Shown here one piece after another: positions 61,921-64,000 of a DNA stretch of 64,000 nt. The notes beneath the pieces are model-generated. The model was not told the DNA's origin. It saw only the letters and a list, made by a program, of their open reading frames with translations, and ran no database searches. Both the position numbers and the translations under genes were made by a program. The DNA is from Physcomitrium patens. Its lineage: Eukaryota > Streptophyta > Bryopsida > Funariales > Funariaceae. Location of the stretch: the NCBI RefSeq assembly GCF_000002425.4, contig NC_037269.1:817543-881542 (forward strand), in the 5' to 3' direction. Each line of letters starts with the position of its first letter. Position 1 is the stretch's first letter.

Positions 61921-64000
61921 ATGACGACGGGGAAGGTGGATGGTGTGGGAGGGACGGCGTCTAGTGTGAGAATATGGCGTGACCGGGTGGGGTTGGTGGC
62001 CATGCTTACGGATCCTTGTGAGTTTGGTGTTGCTGAACCCGTCTCGGATGCCTGTGAAAACGCAGGCCTCACTGTCAACAACCTAGAAACTCGGAAGCGC
62101 AAAACGTGAGTCCTCTTGAGCACTACTTAGCTTTCTCGTGCGCTAGTTCGTTCGTGCAGTCTGTACGTTGTATTGTTCCCTAGGGTGAGTTTGTTCAGTC
62201 TGAACGCACAGGCACGTCTTTTTAGGTGTCAATTGCTGGGTCGGCCGAGGTTTCGTTGAGGTCGGTTTGCAAGTTCATTTCGTGTGTTTGAACACCATTT
62301 CAGCCGCAGCACAGGGTGTAGGTTCTTACTGGGTTTGCCTTGTGTTCTCGTATCGAAGCATCTTGTGACGGTGCCTCAGCCATTAGCATCGAAGTCCTCT
62401 CGTATGCGTTAACGTCGCGGAATTCGGGCATTGTATCTTTATTTTTGCTCTTGGTTGGGTAGAGGCGGTTTCAACTGTGAAGTTGGAAGTAGGATTTGAA
62501 CATCCTTTGTTACTCTGCACCATGCAGATTTTCTTAAGTAAGGGTTCAGTGGGTTTGTTTGTGGATATGTGCACCTTCTTTCGCTCATTTTCTTCGTTAT
62601 TTTTCGAGATGAGTTTTCTGATTAAATGTACGCATTTTTGCATCCTACGCTTTTACAAAACCAATGATCTGAACATCACATTTTTCGTGATCGGGAGATC
62701 TTAGGTCTTGAATAGTTTTTCATTGTGGCACACGTCTTGTTATCCGTGGGAGGTGAAATTCTGGGTTTGATACATCCAGACGTTGACTTCGGTGAGACTA
62801 ATTTTTGGCGAAATTCATTGCAATGTTGGTGTTTTCAGTTTACCAAGTGGTGAAACAGACGTTACTATAAAGCATGATCCAAACAAGCGGAACAGGCACG
62901 AATTTACGGAGTATAATGTGGATTCATCCAACTGCAATTCGGACTTTGTGAAGCCTCACGCTACGCCGAGTCACTGTGTTGTATCATCTTGTCCAAGCCA
63001 ACGCGGTTTAGAACGCGGTACTTCTGCAGCGGCGTTGGGGGCTACAGTATTAGACACCAGCAATTGGAGTACAGATAACTACACTGCCGGCGATGATGAG
63101 GATAGCAGGGGTGCCACTAGCACTTTCAACTCCAGTGAAGAAGGTTGTAGTGAGCAAAACCTCCAGTGCCATGACTTTTTTGGCCTTGCCAAACGGGACA
63201 AGTCTTCGTCAGATAAATCTAGGAAGCAAAGGGACGACTTGTGGACCGGAGGCAGCAACCTACTGCAAATACAACTTGGTTCCTACATCCAGAAAGAGAG
63301 GCAAAAGCTGGAGTCCGAGTATGAGGAGGGGAGTTGTGACTTGAGTGAGCACGTACTCTCTGCCTATTTACGTGGTTATACAAATATGGAGCCCGTTACA
63401 GGAATGCATAATGGACGATCAACAAGAAGTAGTGGCTTGTTGTCTGGTATCTCAGGAGCCAGTAGGTCATTCGCCGGGAGTAGTCAGATTCGATCTTACG
63501 GAGCAGTATTACATTCTAGCGATTCGAGCTCAATGCCCTTGCCATCTGTTAGGAACAAGAGAGTGGATAATTGCGATTTCCTCAAGAATGGAGAAGAAGG
63601 CTCAAAAAACTTAGAGAGTATTGTGGCTAGTGAATCCGAAGAGCGACTTTATTCACTCGACACCAGACGAGAGCTTGGGCGCTCATCGTTTTCGTCGTAT
63701 CGATTGGAGAAAGAGGCGCACAAGTTGCGGAGTAAAGAACTGCAGCATACGTTTGTGCTTTCATCAGGCCGACAAAGCCAAGTTGAAGGTATGTCCGTTT
63801 GTACAATTCTGTATGTTAAGACTATAAATCGTCGGTGACATGCTCAACGACCATTCTGAAGCGTCAGTTTGCGGAATTTTGATCTTTCAATGGAACTGAC
63901 CTTCGAGCGTTGAATTGACTCACTGCTCAGGACACTGAATTGCATGGTGTGCTATCGTTGAGCCGTGGTTTCACAGGTTCCGTACAGTCTTGTCTTGAGA
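61921..64000 (+). CDS. Unrecognised Ser-rich protein, 5' part only, runs off the right edge
   Basis: Exon 1 (61921-62105) starts at the first in-frame ATG and ends before GTGAGT in phase 2. Exon 2 (62839-63788) starts after GTGTTTTCAG with matching phase and ends before GTATGT in phase 1. A further acceptor (GGTTTCACAG) opens exon 3 at 63977 in the right phase and continues open to the window end. The 385 or so visible residues are hydrophilic and Ser/Glu/Asp-rich, mostly disordered, with a short predicted helix (IQLGSYIQKERQKLESEYEEG) and a charged stretch near residue 345 (YRLEKEAHKLRSKELQH). No domain is recognised. Frame continuity over 950 bases and normal codon use make it a real gene. 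A regulatory or kinase-type protein with its folded domain further 3' is possible but unsupported. Confidence 0.7.

Noticed and set aside
1..64000. tRNA, rRNA, CRISPR arrays, bacterial operons, viral genes or intact transposons
   Set aside because: Scanned by eye on both strands; no cloverleaf, repeat-spacer pattern, Shine-Dalgarno-led operon, reverse transcriptase or transposase motif, or terminal inverted repeats with duplications were found. A covariance-model and repeat-library search would be decisive.

Overview
The window looks like nuclear DNA from a land plant with swimming sperm, most likely a bryophyte and probably a moss. Three things point there. Genes are split into many small exons with GT-AG introns, separated by very AT-rich DNA full of (TA)n tracts. 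Plant-type signals and families are present: AACCCTAA telo-boxes, a TTTAGGG-like tract, a STIG1-type cysteine-rich peptide and a plant-type TAF15. Several genes belong to cilium or basal-body families that seed plants have generally lost. The species call is inference. No prokaryotic features, tRNA, rRNA, CRISPR or recognisable transposon were seen.

Layout, left to right. 842-3906 (+): an unrecognised helical protein, possibly cut by the left edge. 6564-10993 (-): CFAP99, 13 exons joined, extreme N-terminus unresolved. 11800-12214 (+): a possible small spliced transcript. 15129-18294 (+): a TAF15-like protein with two RanBP2 zinc fingers and an eroded RRM. 20543-22006 (+): a three-exon gene of unknown family. 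25248-30250 (-): a short CEP120 homologue, 11 exons, 737 aa. 33036-44710 (-): complete CFAP58, 15 exons, 853 aa. 47084-53319 (-): a WD40 protein, 12 exons, 828 aa. 56478-57247 (-): a STIG1-like secreted peptide. 60037-60572 (-): a tentative gene. 61921 to the right edge (+): an unrecognised protein behind a long GC-rich leader.

Exon models were built by hand. Each internal boundary was placed on an AG acceptor or GT donor with matching phase, and the total coding length was checked for divisibility by three. CFAP58, CEP120 and the WD40 gene close as complete frames this way. Family names rest on remembered family sequence patterns, not on a search.

The biological theme is male-gamete motility. 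CEP120 acts in centriole or basal-body assembly, and CFAP58 and CFAP99 are axonemal. In a bryophyte these are needed only in spermatids. The WD40 protein and the two unknown genes may share that context, but only by neighbourhood.
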